64,000 bases of DNA from Sporosarcina sp. P33 (GTDB taxonomy: Bacteria > Bacillota > Bacilli > Bacillales_A > Planococcaceae): assembly GCF_002077155.1 (NCBI RefSeq), contig NZ_CP015027.1:2892501-2956500 (forward strand), read 5' to 3'. The first letter of the stretch is position 1. Each line of letters starts with the position of its first letter. The notes below the pieces were generated by a model. That model saw only the letters and a program-made list of their open reading frames with translations, searched no databases and was not told the origin of the DNA. The translations under genes and the position numbers were made by a program. This document shows, in pieces, positions 1 through 10,799 of this stretch.

Positions 1-403
<403 letters not shown>

Positions 404-406
404 ACT

Positions 407-631
407 ATGTTATATCCATCAGTTGATTCACTAAAAGGAAAAGTTGATTCTAAATATACACTCGTTACACTGGCAGCAAAACGCGCACGTGAAATGCAGG
501 AAAAGAAAAACGAATTACTTGGCACGTACCGTTCGGTAAAAAGTGTCGGCAGATCCCTCGAAGAAGTAGCGGCAGGGATTCTGATCAATGAAAAAGCAGA
601 CGAATCCATTGTTTATGAAGATGAAGTATGA
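407..631 (+). CDS. rpoZ: RNA polymerase omega subunit
   Basis: Small omega subunit that helps fold and hold the beta' subunit of RNA polymerase. The 74-residue product matches the usual family length. It begins [20 protein letters not shown] and contains the conserved AAKRAREMQ helix that contacts beta'. The ATG is preceded by GGAGGGAG, which overlaps the end of gmk, and the gap to gmk is 3 bases. A terminator follows, so gmk-rpoZ forms the end of a transcription unit. Confidence 0.95.
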   Translation: MLYPSVDSLKGKVDSKYTLVTLAAKRAREMQEKKNELLGTYRSVKSVGRSLEEVAAGILINEKADESIVYEDEV

Positions 632-646
632 TTTGAAATAAAAAAC

Positions 647-690
647 AACTCCCTAAGAATCCAACCGTTCTCAGGGAGTTTATTATTTTC
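647..690 (+). terminator. Rho-independent terminator after rpoZ
   Basis: AACTCCCT (647-654) pairs with AGGGAGTT (673-680), followed by a T-rich stretch. It sits between rpoZ and coaBC. No convincing promoter was seen between it and coaBC, so some readthrough is likely. Confidence 0.75.
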
Positions 691-709
691 GGAAAGGAAG
701 AGAGTTTCC

Positions 710-1930
710 ATGAAGATTGACAATAAAAACATTTTACTGTGCGTCACAGGCGGTATTGCGGTATACAAAGCAGTTGCACTTGTCAGCAAATTATCCCAGG
801 CAGGCGCTAATGTAAAAGTGGTGATGACAGACTCAGCAAAAGAATTTGTACAGCCTTTATCTTTTCAAGTGATGTCCCGCAACGACGTATATTTCGATAC
901 GTTTGATGAAAAAGATTCCCGTGTTATTGCGCATATCGATCTGGCGGACTGGGCAGATCTGGTTGTGGTGGCACCTGCCACTGCTAATGTCATCGGCAAA
1001 CTGGCTAATGGAATTGCTGACGATATGGTAACAACTATTTTACTCGCAACGGAAGCAGATGTATGGATAGCGCCGGCTATGAATGTGCATATGTATGACC
1101 ATCCGGCTGTCGTCCGTAATATCGGACAGCTGCATAAAGACGGCTATCAGTTTATCGAACCGTCAGAAGGGTTTCTTGCGTGCGGTTACGTAGGCAAAGG
1201 GCGCCTGGAAGAGCCCGAACGAATCACTGAGCTGATCAGCAGCTATTTTACGGATGCTTCCAATCAGCCGCTGAAAGGCAAGAAAGTGGTTATTACAGCA
1301 GGGCCTACCCGTGAACGAATTGACCCTGTGCGTTATGTGTCTAATTTCTCCAGCGGGAAGATGGGCTACGCGATGGCGGCTGCGGCACAAAAACTTGGGG
1401 CCGAAACGGTACTGATTTCAGGGCCTGTAGAATTGGCGGTGCCTGCGGGCGTTCACGTGATTTATGTCGAAAGTGCAGCAGAAATGTTGGATGCCGTACT
1501 TGGCCAGTATGACGATGCATCTATAGTGGTGAAGTCAGCGGCAGTTGCAGATTACCGGCCTAAAAATATACATGGCCAGAAAATGAAGAAAAAAGCCGGC
1601 GATGATGTGCTCGAACTTGAGCGTACAACGGATATATTGAAAACACTCGGTGAGCGTAAAGAGCAACAGTTACTCGTTGGCTTTGCGGCTGAAACGACAG
1701 ACGTGATTGCCTATGGACAAAAGAAATTAGAATCTAAAAACCTTGACTATATTATTGTAAACGATGTGACCGATCCGGGTGGCGGGTTCGGAAGTGATAC
1801 AAATGTTGTAACACTCCTTTCTAGAGAAGGAGATGTGACTCCTTTCTCCTCTATGCCGAAAGGTCAGCTGGCTGTGCGTTTATTTGAAACGATTATTCAG
1901 CAAGAAAGCAGTAAACTGCATGTTCGCTGA
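710..1930 (+). CDS. coaBC: Bifunctional phosphopantothenoylcysteine decarboxylase / phosphopantothenate-cysteine ligase
   Basis: Carries out two steps of coenzyme A synthesis: CoaB joins cysteine to 4'-phosphopantothenate using CTP, and CoaC decarboxylates the product using FMN. The N-terminal CoaC flavoprotein domain (about residues 1-180) shows GGIAVYKA, the AHIDLA segment with the catalytic His, VVAPATANVIGKLANGIADD and the PAMN motif. The CoaB domain (about 190-400) shows ITAGPTRERIDPVRYVSN and SSGKMGYAMA, with the KMKKK loop. The length of 406 is normal. It overlaps priA by 11 bases. Confidence 0.95.
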   Translation: MKIDNKNILLCVTGGIAVYKAVALVSKLSQAGANVKVVMTDSAKEFVQPLSFQVMSRNDVYFDTFDEKDSRVIAHIDLADWADLVVVAPATANVIGKLANGIADDMVTTILLATEADVWIAPAMNVHMYDHPAVVRNIGQLHKDGYQFIEPSEGFLACGYVGKGRLEEPERITELISSYFTDASNQPLKGKKVVITAGPTRERIDPVRYVSNFSSGKMGYAMAAAAQKLGAETVLISGPVELAVPAGVHVIYVESAAEMLDAVLGQYDDASIVVKSAAVADYRPKNIHGQKMKKKAGDDVLELERTTDILKTLGERKEQQLLVGFAAETTDVIAYGQKKLESKNLDYIIVNDVTDPGGGFGSDTNVVTLLSREGDVTPFSSMPKGQLAVRLFETIIQQESSKLHVR

Positions 1931-4328
1931 AGTCATTGTCGATGTAGCGGCTTATCCGATCGACCGACCGTTTGATTACGCCGTGCCTGCGGATTGGGAA
2001 CATGTGATGGAGCCTGGTCTGCGGGTCAAAGTGCCGTTCGGTCCGAGAAAAGTTCTTGGCTACGTTACTGCGGTCAAAGAGGAAAGTGAACTGGATCACA
2101 ATAAAATTAAACCAATCGCAGAAATTATAGATTTGGAGCCGGTTTTATCAGCAGAACTATTGGCTTTATCCAAATGGATGGCTACAGACACCATTGCTTA
2201 TGAGATTGATGCGTTGCAAGTAATGCTGCCCGCAGCGATGCGGGTAAAGTATGAAAAGGTTTTGAGGGCAGTCAAACCAGAATTGCTGGATGATTCGTTC
2301 CGTGCATTTTTAGGAAATCGTCAGCAAGTGACACTGAAAGCACTGCAGGATGCGAATTTATTAAATGAAGCAAAGAAATACAGTGAGCTGGGAATCGTCG
2401 ATATCGACACAGCGATTCAGCAGAAAACGAAAATGAAAAAAGTGCGGATGATTCATATACCCGATGCGGAGCAGTTGCAGGGCGCACTGGAAGAGGCCCA
2501 TCCGAATGCAAAAAAACAGCAGGAATTACTGCGCTGGCTATTGCTTCATCCGGCAGAATCGATCGAAGCAAGTGAAATCGTCAATGAATCGGGCGTGACG
2601 GCGGCTGTTTTGAAATCACTGGTGGATAAACAGGTTGTCGAACAGTCCTATATGGAAGTGTATCGTGAATTGGATACACCGAAAATGCAGGACAGCGGAA
2701 AACCGGAACAGCTGACGGACGAGCAGCAGACTGCCCTGTCAGCAATCAGCGAAGCGAGCGACCGGCAGATTCAGGAAACTTTTCTGCTGCACGGCATTAC
2801 TGGAAGCGGCAAGACAGAGGTCTATTTACAGGCAATTGACCATGTGCTGACACAAGGAAAAGAAGCAATTGTGCTTGTTCCGGAAATTTCATTGACTCCG
2901 CAGATGACAGCCCGTTTTAAAGGACGGTTCGGCGAGCTGGTGGCGGTTTTGCACAGCGGATTGTCGTCCGGCGAGAAATATGATGAATGGCGCCGGATCC
3001 ACCGGGGCGAAGTGAAAGTGGCAATCGGTGCACGTTCTGCCATATTTGCGCCCTTTACGAATTTAGGATTGCTGATTTTAGATGAAGAACATGAATCTAC
3101 TTATAAACAAGAAGAATCACCCAGATATCATGCGCGGGATGTAGCGATTTGGCGTGCTCAGCACTATAACTGCCCGGTCATTTTAGGCAGTGCGACGCCT
3201 TCATTGGAGTCTTATGCACGTGCTGTGAAAGGTGTTTATACGTTATTGACGCTGTCAAAGCGGGCGAAAAATCAGGCACTGCCAAGCGTTGAAGTCGTGG
3301 ATATGCGGGAAGAGCTGAAGACGGGGAACCGTTCGATGTTTTCAACTGCATTGGCGGAAGGCATTCGCGAACGGCTGGCACGCAAGGAACAAATTGTGCT
3401 TTTGCTCAATAAACGCGGCTTCTCCAGTTTTGTGCTTTGCCGTGATTGCGGGACTGTAGTGGAATGTCCGAATTGTGATATTTCATTGACCTACCACCGC
3501 GCGAGTGAAAGTTTGAAATGCCATTACTGCGGTCATGAGGAACCGGTGCCGCTCGAATGCCCTGAATGTACGAGTGAGCACATTCGTTTTTTCGGAACCG
3601 GTACACAAAAAGCGCAGGAAGAACTGTATAAATTGGTGCCAGAAGCACGCGTCATTCGCATGGATGTCGATACGACAAGTACAAAAGGCGCACATGAACG
3701 TCTGCTTTATGATTTTGGTGAAGGCAAAGCAGATATTCTCCTCGGAACACAGATGATTGCAAAAGGACTGGATTTTCCGCGCATTACACTCGTCGGCGTT
3801 TTAGCGGCTGATACATCTCTTCACCTCGCAGATTTCCGGGCAGCAGAAAAAACATTTCAGCTGCTGACGCAGGTGAGCGGCCGGGCCGGACGTGATCAGC
3901 TGCCTGGAGAAGTGGTCATTCAGACATATGACCCTGAACATTATGCGATAGAGCTGTCTAAAACACAGAATTACGTACCATTTTATGAACTGGAAATGGA
4001 ACGAAGACGGCAGCTCGGCTATCCGCCTTATTATTACGTAACGGTTGTACAGTTCAGTCATGAAGATGTATTGAAAGCGGCGGACTACGCACATAAAGGA
4101 ACCGCGTTTCTGTCTGAGCACCTGTCGCCAGGCACTGTGATCATTGGACCGACGGCTGCTGCCATCAGCCGCCTCAACAATAGATATCGCTACCAAAGTT
4201 TGATAAAATACAAACAGGAACCTGCACTGATTCCAACACTGCAGCAACTGTTGAAACATTATAAAACGAGCTGGGCAAAAGACGGGTTAATTATGTCTAT
4301 AAACCGTGAGCCGACAGCAATTTTTTAA
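1920..4328 (+). CDS. priA: Primosomal replication restart helicase PriA
   Basis: 3'-to-5' DNA helicase that rebuilds the replisome at stalled forks. The chosen ATG (MFAEVIVDVAAYPIDRPFDY) overlaps the end of coaBC. An in-frame upstream start would add 12 residues unlike the family. The product of about 802 residues has the 3'-DNA-binding domain first, Walker A GSGKTEVYL near residue 293, the LDEEHE Walker B segment, and a zinc domain with paired cysteines (CRDC, CPNC, CHYC, CPEC). Motif VI is visible as SGRAGRD. No residue loss was seen. Confidence 0.95.
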   Translation: MFAEVIVDVAAYPIDRPFDYAVPADWEHVMEPGLRVKVPFGPRKVLGYVTAVKEESELDHNKIKPIAEIIDLEPVLSAELLALSKWMATDTIAYEIDALQVMLPAAMRVKYEKVLRAVKPELLDDSFRAFLGNRQQVTLKALQDANLLNEAKKYSELGIVDIDTAIQQKTKMKKVRMIHIPDAEQLQGALEEAHPNAKKQQELLRWLLLHPAESIEASEIVNESGVTAAVLKSLVDKQVVEQSYMEVYRELDTPKMQDSGKPEQLTDEQQTALSAISEASDRQIQETFLLHGITGSGKTEVYLQAIDHVLTQGKEAIVLVPEISLTPQMTARFKGRFGELVAVLHSGLSSGEKYDEWRRIHRGEVKVAIGARSAIFAPFTNLGLLILDEEHESTYKQEESPRYHARDVAIWRAQHYNCPVILGSATPSLESYARAVKGVYTLLTLSKRAKNQALPSVEVVDMREELKTGNRSMFSTALAEGIRERLARKEQIVLLLNKRGFSSFVLCRDCGTVVECPNCDISLTYHRASESLKCHYCGHEEPVPLECPECTSEHIRFFGTGTQKAQEELYKLVPEARVIRMDVDTTSTKGAHERLLYDFGEGKADILLGTQMIAKGLDFPRITLVGVLAADTSLHLADFRAAEKTFQLLTQVSGRAGRDQLPGEVVIQTYDPEHYAIELSKTQNYVPFYELEMERRRQLGYPPYYYVTVVQFSHEDVLKAADYAHKGTAFLSEHLSPGTVIIGPTAAAISRLNNRYRYQSLIKYKQEPALIPTLQQLLKHYKTSWAKDGLIMSINREPTAIF

Positions 4329-4358
4329 CTTTTACAACGCAGAAATGAGGAAGTAATT

Positions 4359-4847
4359 TTGACTATATTAGAAATTGTAAAACATCCGTCCCCTATTTTG
4401 ACTACTCCCTGCGAGGAAGTTACCGTATTTGACGAGAAGCTAGGGGTTTTGCTTGACGATATGTATGAGACGATGGTCGAAAATGACGGTGTCGGCATTG
4501 CTGCGCCGCAAGTCGGCCGCACGATCCGCGCCGCCATTGTTGACTTCGATGAAGAACAGGACATCATTGAAATGATCAACCCGGTAGTTACCGCAACAGG
4601 AGGGTCAGAAGTTGAGGTCGAAGGATGCCTCAGTTTCCCGGGATTATTCGGCGAAGTAGAGCGCCCTTTTTACGTGAAAATAGAAGCTCAGGAACGCGAC
4701 GGCAGTCTGTATGAGTTAGAAGCAGAGGGATATGAAGCTCGTGCCATTCTGCATGAAATTGACCATTTAAATGGTGTTTTATTTGATAAGAAAATCCAAC
4801 GGGTAGTGGACCCGTCTGAATTTGAAGAGGAGGAGGACGACGAATGA
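4359..4847 (+). CDS. def: Peptide deformylase
   Basis: Removes the formyl group from the N-terminal methionine of new proteins. All three metal-site motifs are present: [18 protein letters not shown] (metal-ligand Cys) and HEIDH (two ligand His and the catalytic Glu). The start is TTG, with GAGGAAG about 6 bases upstream and family-like [14 protein letters not shown] following. The 162-residue length fits type 1 enzymes. The acidic tail EEEEDDE is a minor peculiarity. The stop overlaps the fmt start (ATGA), placing it with its functional partner. Confidence 0.95.
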   Translation: MTILEIVKHPSPILTTPCEEVTVFDEKLGVLLDDMYETMVENDGVGIAAPQVGRTIRAAIVDFDEEQDIIEMINPVVTATGGSEVEVEGCLSFPGLFGEVERPFYVKIEAQERDGSLYELEAEGYEARAILHEIDHLNGVLFDKKIQRVVDPSEFEEEEDDE

Positions 4848-5782
4848 CTAAAATTATTTTCATGGGTACGCCTGAATTTTCTGTCGGTGTCCTTTCGATG
4901 CTTCACGGGGAAGGATATGACATCGCTGCTGTCGTTACGCAGCCTGATCGTCCGATAGGCCGCAAGCGCATACTGACGCCTCCTCCTGTAAAAGAAGAAG
5001 CGGTGCGCCTGGGACTGCCGGTTATTCAGCCTGAAAAGCTGAAAGGATCTTCCGAATTGCAGGAAATTCTGGCATTGCAGCCCGACCTGATCGTGACAGC
5101 CGCATTCGGGCAATTGCTGCCAAATGAATTGCTTGAAGCACCTGCGCTTGGCTGCATTAATGTGCATGCTTCACTATTACCAAAATATCGCGGCGGTGCA
5201 CCGATTCACCAGGCAGTGATGGACGGTGAAACCGAAACGGGTGTCACGATCATGTATATGGCGGAAAAATTGGATGCGGGCGATATTATTTCACAAGTCG
5301 TCACGCCAATTGAAGAGACCGACGATACTGGAACTATGTTCACAAAGCTGTCTGCGGCAGGCACTTCATTATTGAAGGAGACATTGCCTTCCATTATCAG
5401 CGGTACGAACAAACGCACAAAGCAAGATGAGGCACAAGTAACGTTTGCACGCAATATTTCAAGAGAACAGGAACGGATTGACTGGACAAAATCCGCCCGT
5501 TCCATCTATAACCAAATCAGAGGGCTGCATCCATGGCCTGTCGCCTACACGAAGTTTGCAGGCGATCAAGTGAAAGTCTGGTGGGCGCAAATGGAAGAAA
5601 AGCATGCTGACGCAGTGCCGGGAGAAATTATCGGCCTTGAGAAAGACCGGATTATCGTGCAGACAGGTGAAGGCGCACTGGCGATCACTGATTTACAGCC
5701 AGCAGGAAAAAAACGAATGACTGCCGACGTATTCTTAAATGGAATCGGATCGAAATGGCAAGTGGGAGATCAATTTGAATGA
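4844..5782 (+). CDS. fmt: Methionyl-tRNA formyltransferase
   Basis: Formylates Met-tRNAfMet from 10-formyltetrahydrofolate so that translation can initiate. The product is 312 residues. The Rossmann-type N-terminal domain begins [12 protein letters not shown] and carries the formyl-transfer motif [14 protein letters not shown], with the catalytic Asn in CINVHASL. The C-terminal tRNA-binding OB-like domain ends in [10 protein letters not shown]. It is translationally coupled on both sides by ATGA overlaps with def and rsmB. Confidence 0.96.
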   Translation: MTKIIFMGTPEFSVGVLSMLHGEGYDIAAVVTQPDRPIGRKRILTPPPVKEEAVRLGLPVIQPEKLKGSSELQEILALQPDLIVTAAFGQLLPNELLEAPALGCINVHASLLPKYRGGAPIHQAVMDGETETGVTIMYMAEKLDAGDIISQVVTPIEETDDTGTMFTKLSAAGTSLLKETLPSIISGTNKRTKQDEAQVTFARNISREQERIDWTKSARSIYNQIRGLHPWPVAYTKFAGDQVKVWWAQMEEKHADAVPGEIIGLEKDRIIVQTGEGALAITDLQPAGKKRMTADVFLNGIGSKWQVGDQFE

Positions 5783-7119
5783 CAAATTATAAAAAGAAGA
5801 TTTGGCGCGGCAATGTCCGGGATGCCGCATTATCAATTTTAATGGAAATTGAAAACGAGCAGGCATTCAGTAATTTATTACTGCATAAAACTATTGAGTT
5901 ATATGATCTGCCGCCAAAAGACCGTGCGTTATTGACAGAATTAACATACGGCACCTTACAGCAGCAAATGACACTCGATTATTATCTGGCGCCGTTCGTG
6001 CGCGGAAAACTGCAGCCGTGGGTACGGCAATTACTGCGGCTGTCAGTGTATCAAATCATTTATCTGTCCAAGATACCTGAACATGCTGTTGTCAATGAAG
6101 CAGTAAAGATTGCCAATAAACGCGGGCATAAAGGGGTGTCATCTATGGTCAACGGAATTTTACGCTCCATACTCCGTGAAGGCGTACCTTCCCTTGATGA
6201 AATAGAAGACCCTGTTACCCGTTTGTCAATCGAAACGAGCCACCCGGAATGGCTGATTCGAAGATGGATTGAGCAGTACGGCATGGAAGAAGCGACTGCT
6301 GCGGCAGTTGTCAATAACCAGCCGCCTATTACGACAGCACGGATCAATAAAACGAAGACGAATATAGGGGAAGTCATTGGGTTACTTAAGAAAGAAGGTA
6401 TTATTGCCACGCCTGGCACGCTGTCAGACAGCAGTATCCAGGTGGAGTCAGGTAATATCGCATCTACGGAAGTATTCAAGCAAGGACTGCTGACAATTCA
6501 GGATGAAAGTTCGATGCTGCCCGCAATTGCACTGCAAGTGGAGCCTGGGATGCGCGTACTGGATATGTGTGCAGCACCTGGCGGCAAAACGACACATATT
6601 GCAGAACGCATGAATGATGAAGGGGAAATACAGGCGCATGACTTGCACCCGCACAAACTGCGTCTGATTGAACAAAATGCACAGCGTCTCGGTTTGAATT
6701 CAATTCATACAAACAGCGGTGACAGCAGAGCGTTATTAGACACTTATGAAGCCCGGTCATTTGACCGTGTGCTGGTGGATGCGCCGTGCAGCGGATTGGG
6801 TGTTATTCGCAGAAAGCCTGAAATTAAATATAAAAAGACGCTGCAGGATATCCAAAATCTTTCAGTCATTCAAAAAGAGCTGCTGCAAGTTGCCAGCCGG
6901 CTGGTGAAGATAGACGGCCTGCTCGTCTATAGTACGTGTACCATCGACAAATCAGAAAATGAAGAGATTGTCGATTGGTTCTTGCGGGAGCAGCCGGACT
7001 TTAAGCTGGTGCCTCTTCATATTTTGGAAGAAGAGAATGAGCAGGGATATTTGCAGATTTTACCGCATGACCATCAAAGTGACGGATTCTTTATTGCAGC
7101 CATGCAAAGAATCAGCTGA
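5779..7119 (+). CDS. rsmB: 16S rRNA (cytosine-967-C5)-methyltransferase RsmB
   Basis: SAM-dependent methyltransferase that makes m5C967 in 16S rRNA. The first 140 residues form the NusB-like RNA-binding domain. The C-terminal Rossmann fold carries the SAM loop [12 protein letters not shown] and the two catalytic-cysteine motifs, VDAPCSGLG and YSTCTI. The 446-residue length is typical. In B. subtilis rlmN follows this gene, but here prpC begins only 28 bases downstream and rlmN is not present. Confidence 0.95.
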   Translation: MTNYKKKIWRGNVRDAALSILMEIENEQAFSNLLLHKTIELYDLPPKDRALLTELTYGTLQQQMTLDYYLAPFVRGKLQPWVRQLLRLSVYQIIYLSKIPEHAVVNEAVKIANKRGHKGVSSMVNGILRSILREGVPSLDEIEDPVTRLSIETSHPEWLIRRWIEQYGMEEATAAAVVNNQPPITTARINKTKTNIGEVIGLLKKEGIIATPGTLSDSSIQVESGNIASTEVFKQGLLTIQDESSMLPAIALQVEPGMRVLDMCAAPGGKTTHIAERMNDEGEIQAHDLHPHKLRLIEQNAQRLGLNSIHTNSGDSRALLDTYEARSFDRVLVDAPCSGLGVIRRKPEIKYKKTLQDIQNLSVIQKELLQVASRLVKIDGLLVYSTCTIDKSENEEIVDWFLREQPDFKLVPLHILEEENEQGYLQILPHDHQSDGFFIAAMQRIS

Positions 7120-7147
7120 TGTGACAGATTGGAACGGAGGGTAGCCT

Positions 7148-7906
7148 ATGGAGTATGAGATCCGCTCAGATACAGGGAAAAAGCGAACTGTAAATGAAGA
7201 TGAAGCAGCTGTATTTGTTCACTCCAAAAAACAGACGGTTCTCGCAATCATTGCGGATGGAATGGGTGGTCACAAAGGCGGTGATTTTGCCAGTGCCACA
7301 GCCGTTCGCATGATTGGCGAGCGATTTATGGCAGCGGACGAGGAAGTGGAGACTGAACAGGATTGGTGCGATCTTCTATATGATGCAGTTGTCGATATTA
7401 ATCTGTTTCTTTATACAACTTCTCAGGAAGATGAAAACTTTAAAGGGATGGGAACTACGCTTGACATTGCGCTGATTCTGGATGAACAATGTCTTGTCTT
7501 CCATGTCGGCGACAGCAGGATTTATCATGTTACAGGCAAAGCCATCCGCCAGATCACAAAAGATCATTCTTTCGTCAATGTATTGATTGACAGCGGAGAA
7601 ATTACAGAACAAGAAGCGGAAGTGCATCCGCAGCGTAATTGGATTATGAAAGCAGTCGGCTCTGAAAAGTCGATCGTTCCTGACCGCTATATATTCCCTT
7701 TGACTGAACACTCTTATGTGCTGCTTTGCACAGACGGCCTGAGCAATAAAATCGATAAAGAAACCATGCTGGACATCATCCTTCAAGACAGCCCGCTGGC
7801 AGTCAGAGCAGATGAATTTATCGAAATGGCGAATGAACGCGGCGGCGAAGATAATATTACAGTGATTCTGCTGGAAATTCCCGGAAACGGGGTGACGCCG
7901 GCATGA
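7148..7906 (+). CDS. prpC: PP2C-type protein phosphatase PrpC (Stp)
   Basis: Metal-dependent Ser/Thr phosphatase that reverses phosphorylation by the neighbouring kinase PrkC. The 252 residues contain the PP2C metal-site motifs in order: RTVNEDEA near the N-terminus, ADGMGGHKGG, VGDSRIY, CTDGLSN and GGEDNITV. There is no signal peptide or membrane segment. GGAGGG lies about 8 bases before the ATG. The stop overlaps the prkC start (ATGA), the usual phosphatase-kinase pairing. Confidence 0.95.
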   Translation: MEYEIRSDTGKKRTVNEDEAAVFVHSKKQTVLAIIADGMGGHKGGDFASATAVRMIGERFMAADEEVETEQDWCDLLYDAVVDINLFLYTTSQEDENFKGMGTTLDIALILDEQCLVFHVGDSRIYHVTGKAIRQITKDHSFVNVLIDSGEITEQEAEVHPQRNWIMKAVGSEKSIVPDRYIFPLTEHSYVLLCTDGLSNKIDKETMLDIILQDSPLAVRADEFIEMANERGGEDNITVILLEIPGNGVTPA

Positions 7907-9903
7907 TTGGTAAACGAATCGGTAAACGATATGAAATTATTCGGGTCATCGGAGACGGGGGCATGTCCAGAGTCTATTTGGCGCATGATATCATTCTCGA
8001 CCGCGACGTAGCCATTAAAGTACTGCATTATGATTTTGCCAATGAAGAGGAGTTAAAGAAGCGATTTCAGCGGGAGGCACTTTCCGCGACCAGTCTGACA
8101 CATCCTCATATTGTAAATATTTTTGATGTCGGCCAAGAAGATGAACTCCATTACCTGGTGATGGAATACATACCCGGCAGAACGTTGAAAGACTATATCC
8201 ACACCCATGGCGCATTGTCGGCAGAACACGCTGTATCCATTATGCAGCAGCTGGTGTCAGCTATCTCGCATGCGCATCATAACGGTATTGTGCACCGCGA
8301 TATCAAACCGCAAAATGTTCTCATGAATAGTGAAGATGATGTGAAAATCACGGACTTTGGAATAGCGATGGCGCTGAATTCCACGGTTCACACCAAAACA
8401 AATTCTGTGATCGGCACGGTTCATTACCTGTCACCTGAACAGGCAAGAGGGGGCATGGCGACAAAGCGTTCGGATATTTATTCACTCGGCATTGTCTTTT
8501 ATGAATTACTGACGGGTGAATTGCCGTTTTCAGCGGAAACAGCTGTTGCCATTGCACTAAAGCACCTTCAGGAAGAAACGCCGTCTGTCCGCGACCAGTT
8601 TCCTGAAATTCCGCAGAGCGTTGAAAATATCATCCTGAAAGCAACTGCAAAAGATTCAATGTGCCGCTATGAAACAGCGGATGAAATGTACGATGATTTA
8701 TTGACCGTATTATCACCTGAACGGGCAAATGAAAGTAAATTTACTTTACCTTTTGATGATGATAAGACAATGGCGATCCCGGTGATTCGTGATGTGCCGA
8801 AGTTTGAAGATGCGGAAGACACCATGAAAATTCCGCCGGCGAAAGAGGACCCTGTATCTCCCGTGAAAAAGAAAAAGAGGAAATGGCCTTATGTGGCGGC
8901 TGGCGGTATATTATTGGCGGCGCTGCTGGCATTTCTGCTGTTCATGATGATGAAGCCGAAAGAGATCATCGTGCCTAAAGTGGTAGGGGAGGAAGAGCTC
9001 GCCGCAACGGAGATACTGGAAAAGGAAGGCTTTGTCATTGATGAGCGATTTGAAGAGACATCCGATGAGTTCGATGCCGGAAAAGTTACCAAGACGGTCC
9101 CGGAAGCGGGCAAGAAACGCAAAGAAGGCGACGGTGTCAAACTCTTCATCAGTACGGGCAAAGATACGATGAAGCTCAGCGACTATACCGGGCGAAATTT
9201 TGAAGCAACGAAACGTTTCCTTGAAGGTTATGGTTTTAAGCTGATTGAGCCAGTGGAAGTCTACTCTGAAGAACCTAAAGGCACAATCATCAGCCAGCAG
9301 CCAGAAGCTGATCAGCCTGTCATTCCTGAAGATACGAAATTGATTTTTACTGTGAGTAAAGGCAAAGAACTTCACTCTCTTAATGACCTGTCAGGGATGT
9401 CTGCTAAACAGCTGGAGGATTACGCGAAAAGATCTGGACTGAAAATTCATATTGTCAGCGAGGAATACTCAGACACAGTCACAAAGGGGCATGTCGTCTC
9501 ACAAAAACCGGCTAAAGGTGAGAAATTGGAAAAAGGTGAGCGGGTGGATGTAGTAGTATCCAAGGGACCTGCATCAAAACCGGTCAAACTGCTGGTCAAA
9601 ACCATTCATATACCTTACAAATATCCCGAAAACCAGCCAGAAGATGAATTTGACGGAGAGGATGAAGGAAATCCTGATTCGGATTCTGACCCAGAGACGG
9701 AACTAACACCTCAGAAAATCCAAATTTTTATCCAAGACCGGACACATACCATGAACGATCCAGTGGAGGAATTTGAAATTACGGAAGATACGACCCGTAA
9801 AATCACTATTGAAATTGAAGAAGGAGCGCGCGGAGGATATAAAATCATGCGCGATCAAACAGTGATTGAACAAAATAAGTTTGACTATAAAGAGTTAGAG
9901 TAG
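7903..9903 (+). CDS. prkC: PASTA-domain Ser/Thr protein kinase PrkC
   Basis: Membrane kinase that senses peptidoglycan fragments. In B. subtilis it controls germination, biofilm and translation factors. The cytoplasmic kinase domain (about residues 10-270) has GDGGMSRVY, VAIKVL, HRDIKPQNVL and DFGIA. A basic stretch precedes one transmembrane helix (about 329-351). Outside the membrane are three PASTA repeats (roughly 355-560), marked by recurring TVPEAG, SQQPEA and SQKPAKG turns, then an acidic linker and a C-terminal beta-rich domain. The 666-residue length is close to B. subtilis. Confidence 0.95.
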   Translation: MIGKRIGKRYEIIRVIGDGGMSRVYLAHDIILDRDVAIKVLHYDFANEEELKKRFQREALSATSLTHPHIVNIFDVGQEDELHYLVMEYIPGRTLKDYIHTHGALSAEHAVSIMQQLVSAISHAHHNGIVHRDIKPQNVLMNSEDDVKITDFGIAMALNSTVHTKTNSVIGTVHYLSPEQARGGMATKRSDIYSLGIVFYELLTGELPFSAETAVAIALKHLQEETPSVRDQFPEIPQSVENIILKATAKDSMCRYETADEMYDDLLTVLSPERANESKFTLPFDDDKTMAIPVIRDVPKFEDAEDTMKIPPAKEDPVSPVKKKKRKWPYVAAGGILLAALLAFLLFMMMKPKEIIVPKVVGEEELAATEILEKEGFVIDERFEETSDEFDAGKVTKTVPEAGKKRKEGDGVKLFISTGKDTMKLSDYTGRNFEATKRFLEGYGFKLIEPVEVYSEEPKGTIISQQPEADQPVIPEDTKLIFTVSKGKELHSLNDLSGMSAKQLEDYAKRSGLKIHIVSEEYSDTVTKGHVVSQKPAKGEKLEKGERVDVVVSKGPASKPVKLLVKTIHIPYKYPENQPEDEFDGEDEGNPDSDSDPETELTPQKIQIFIQDRTHTMNDPVEEFEITEDTTRKITIEIEEGARGGYKIMRDQTVIEQNKFDYKELE

Positions 9904-9915
9904 AGGAGGAGTTCG

Positions 9916-10797
9916 ATGGCGGAAGGCCAAATTCGAAAAGCAATCAGCGGCTTTTATTATGTGGAACATAATGGTGAATTGATTCAATGTAAAAGCCGGG
10001 GAGTATTCCGGTTAAAAAAGATCAATCCGCTTGTAGGTGATTTTGTGACGTATGTGCCTGACGGAGAAAATGATGCGACTATTACTGGGGTCGAGCCGCG
10101 TAAGAGTGAGTTGGTCAGACCGCCGATTGCAAATGTGGATCAAGTGCTGCTGGTCTTTTCAGTCGTCGAACCAGATATGAGTCTCCGTTTATTGGACCGT
10201 TTCCTGGCGGTCATTGAATCACACCAATTAGAGCCGATTTTGTATATTTCAAAAGAGGATATAGCCAATCAGCAAACCGTAGAGGATAATGAAGAGAATC
10301 TTGCATATTACCAGCGGATCGGTTATACAGTTTTGCGGAATGTGGATAATGAAGAACCGCTGCTGGAAGTGCTGCGTCCGTATATCAGCGGTAAAACTAC
10401 CGTGCTGGCAGGACAGTCAGGTGTAGGCAAATCCACATTGCTGAATACGATTTTGCCTGAGCTGCAGTTGAAAACCGGAGTCATTTCAGACGCGCTGGGC
10501 CGCGGAAAACATACGACGCGGCACGTGGAGCTGCTCGAAGTGGCAGGCGGTCTGGTGGCTGATACACCCGGGTTTAGTTCGCTGGATTTTGATCATATCG
10601 AAAAAGAAGAACTGCGGGATTATTTTGTAGAGATGGCTGAAGCAAGTGAAGGATGTAAATTTAGAGGCTGTCTTCATTTGAAGGAGCCGGGCTGCGCAGT
10701 TAAAGCGCAAGTCGAAGAAGGACTCATTTCAGAAAGCCGTTATAAAAATTACTTGTTATTCATGCAAGAAATAATGGATCGAAAGCCGAGGTATTAA
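9916..10797 (+). CDS. rsgA: Ribosome small-subunit biogenesis GTPase RsgA
   Basis: Circularly permuted GTPase that checks late 30S assembly. The order is an N-terminal OB fold, then G4, then G1 (GQSGVGKST), the G2 region (GRGKHTTRH) and G3 (DTPG), ending with a zinc motif CKFRGCLHLKEPGC. The G4-like position reads SKED rather than the usual T/NKxD, a mild deviation. The length of 293 is normal. The start has GAGGAGG just upstream and lies 12 bases after prkC. Confidence 0.94.
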   Translation: MAEGQIRKAISGFYYVEHNGELIQCKSRGVFRLKKINPLVGDFVTYVPDGENDATITGVEPRKSELVRPPIANVDQVLLVFSVVEPDMSLRLLDRFLAVIESHQLEPILYISKEDIANQQTVEDNEENLAYYQRIGYTVLRNVDNEEPLLEVLRPYISGKTTVLAGQSGVGKSTLLNTILPELQLKTGVISDALGRGKHTTRHVELLEVAGGLVADTPGFSSLDFDHIEKEELRDYFVEMAEASEGCKFRGCLHLKEPGCAVKAQVEEGLISESRYKNYLLFMQEIMDRKPRY

Positions 10798-10799
10798 CT

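Noticed and set aside
3801..4259. A 152-codon minus-strand frame within priA
   Set aside because: Antisense shadow of the PriA C-terminal domain; no start signal.
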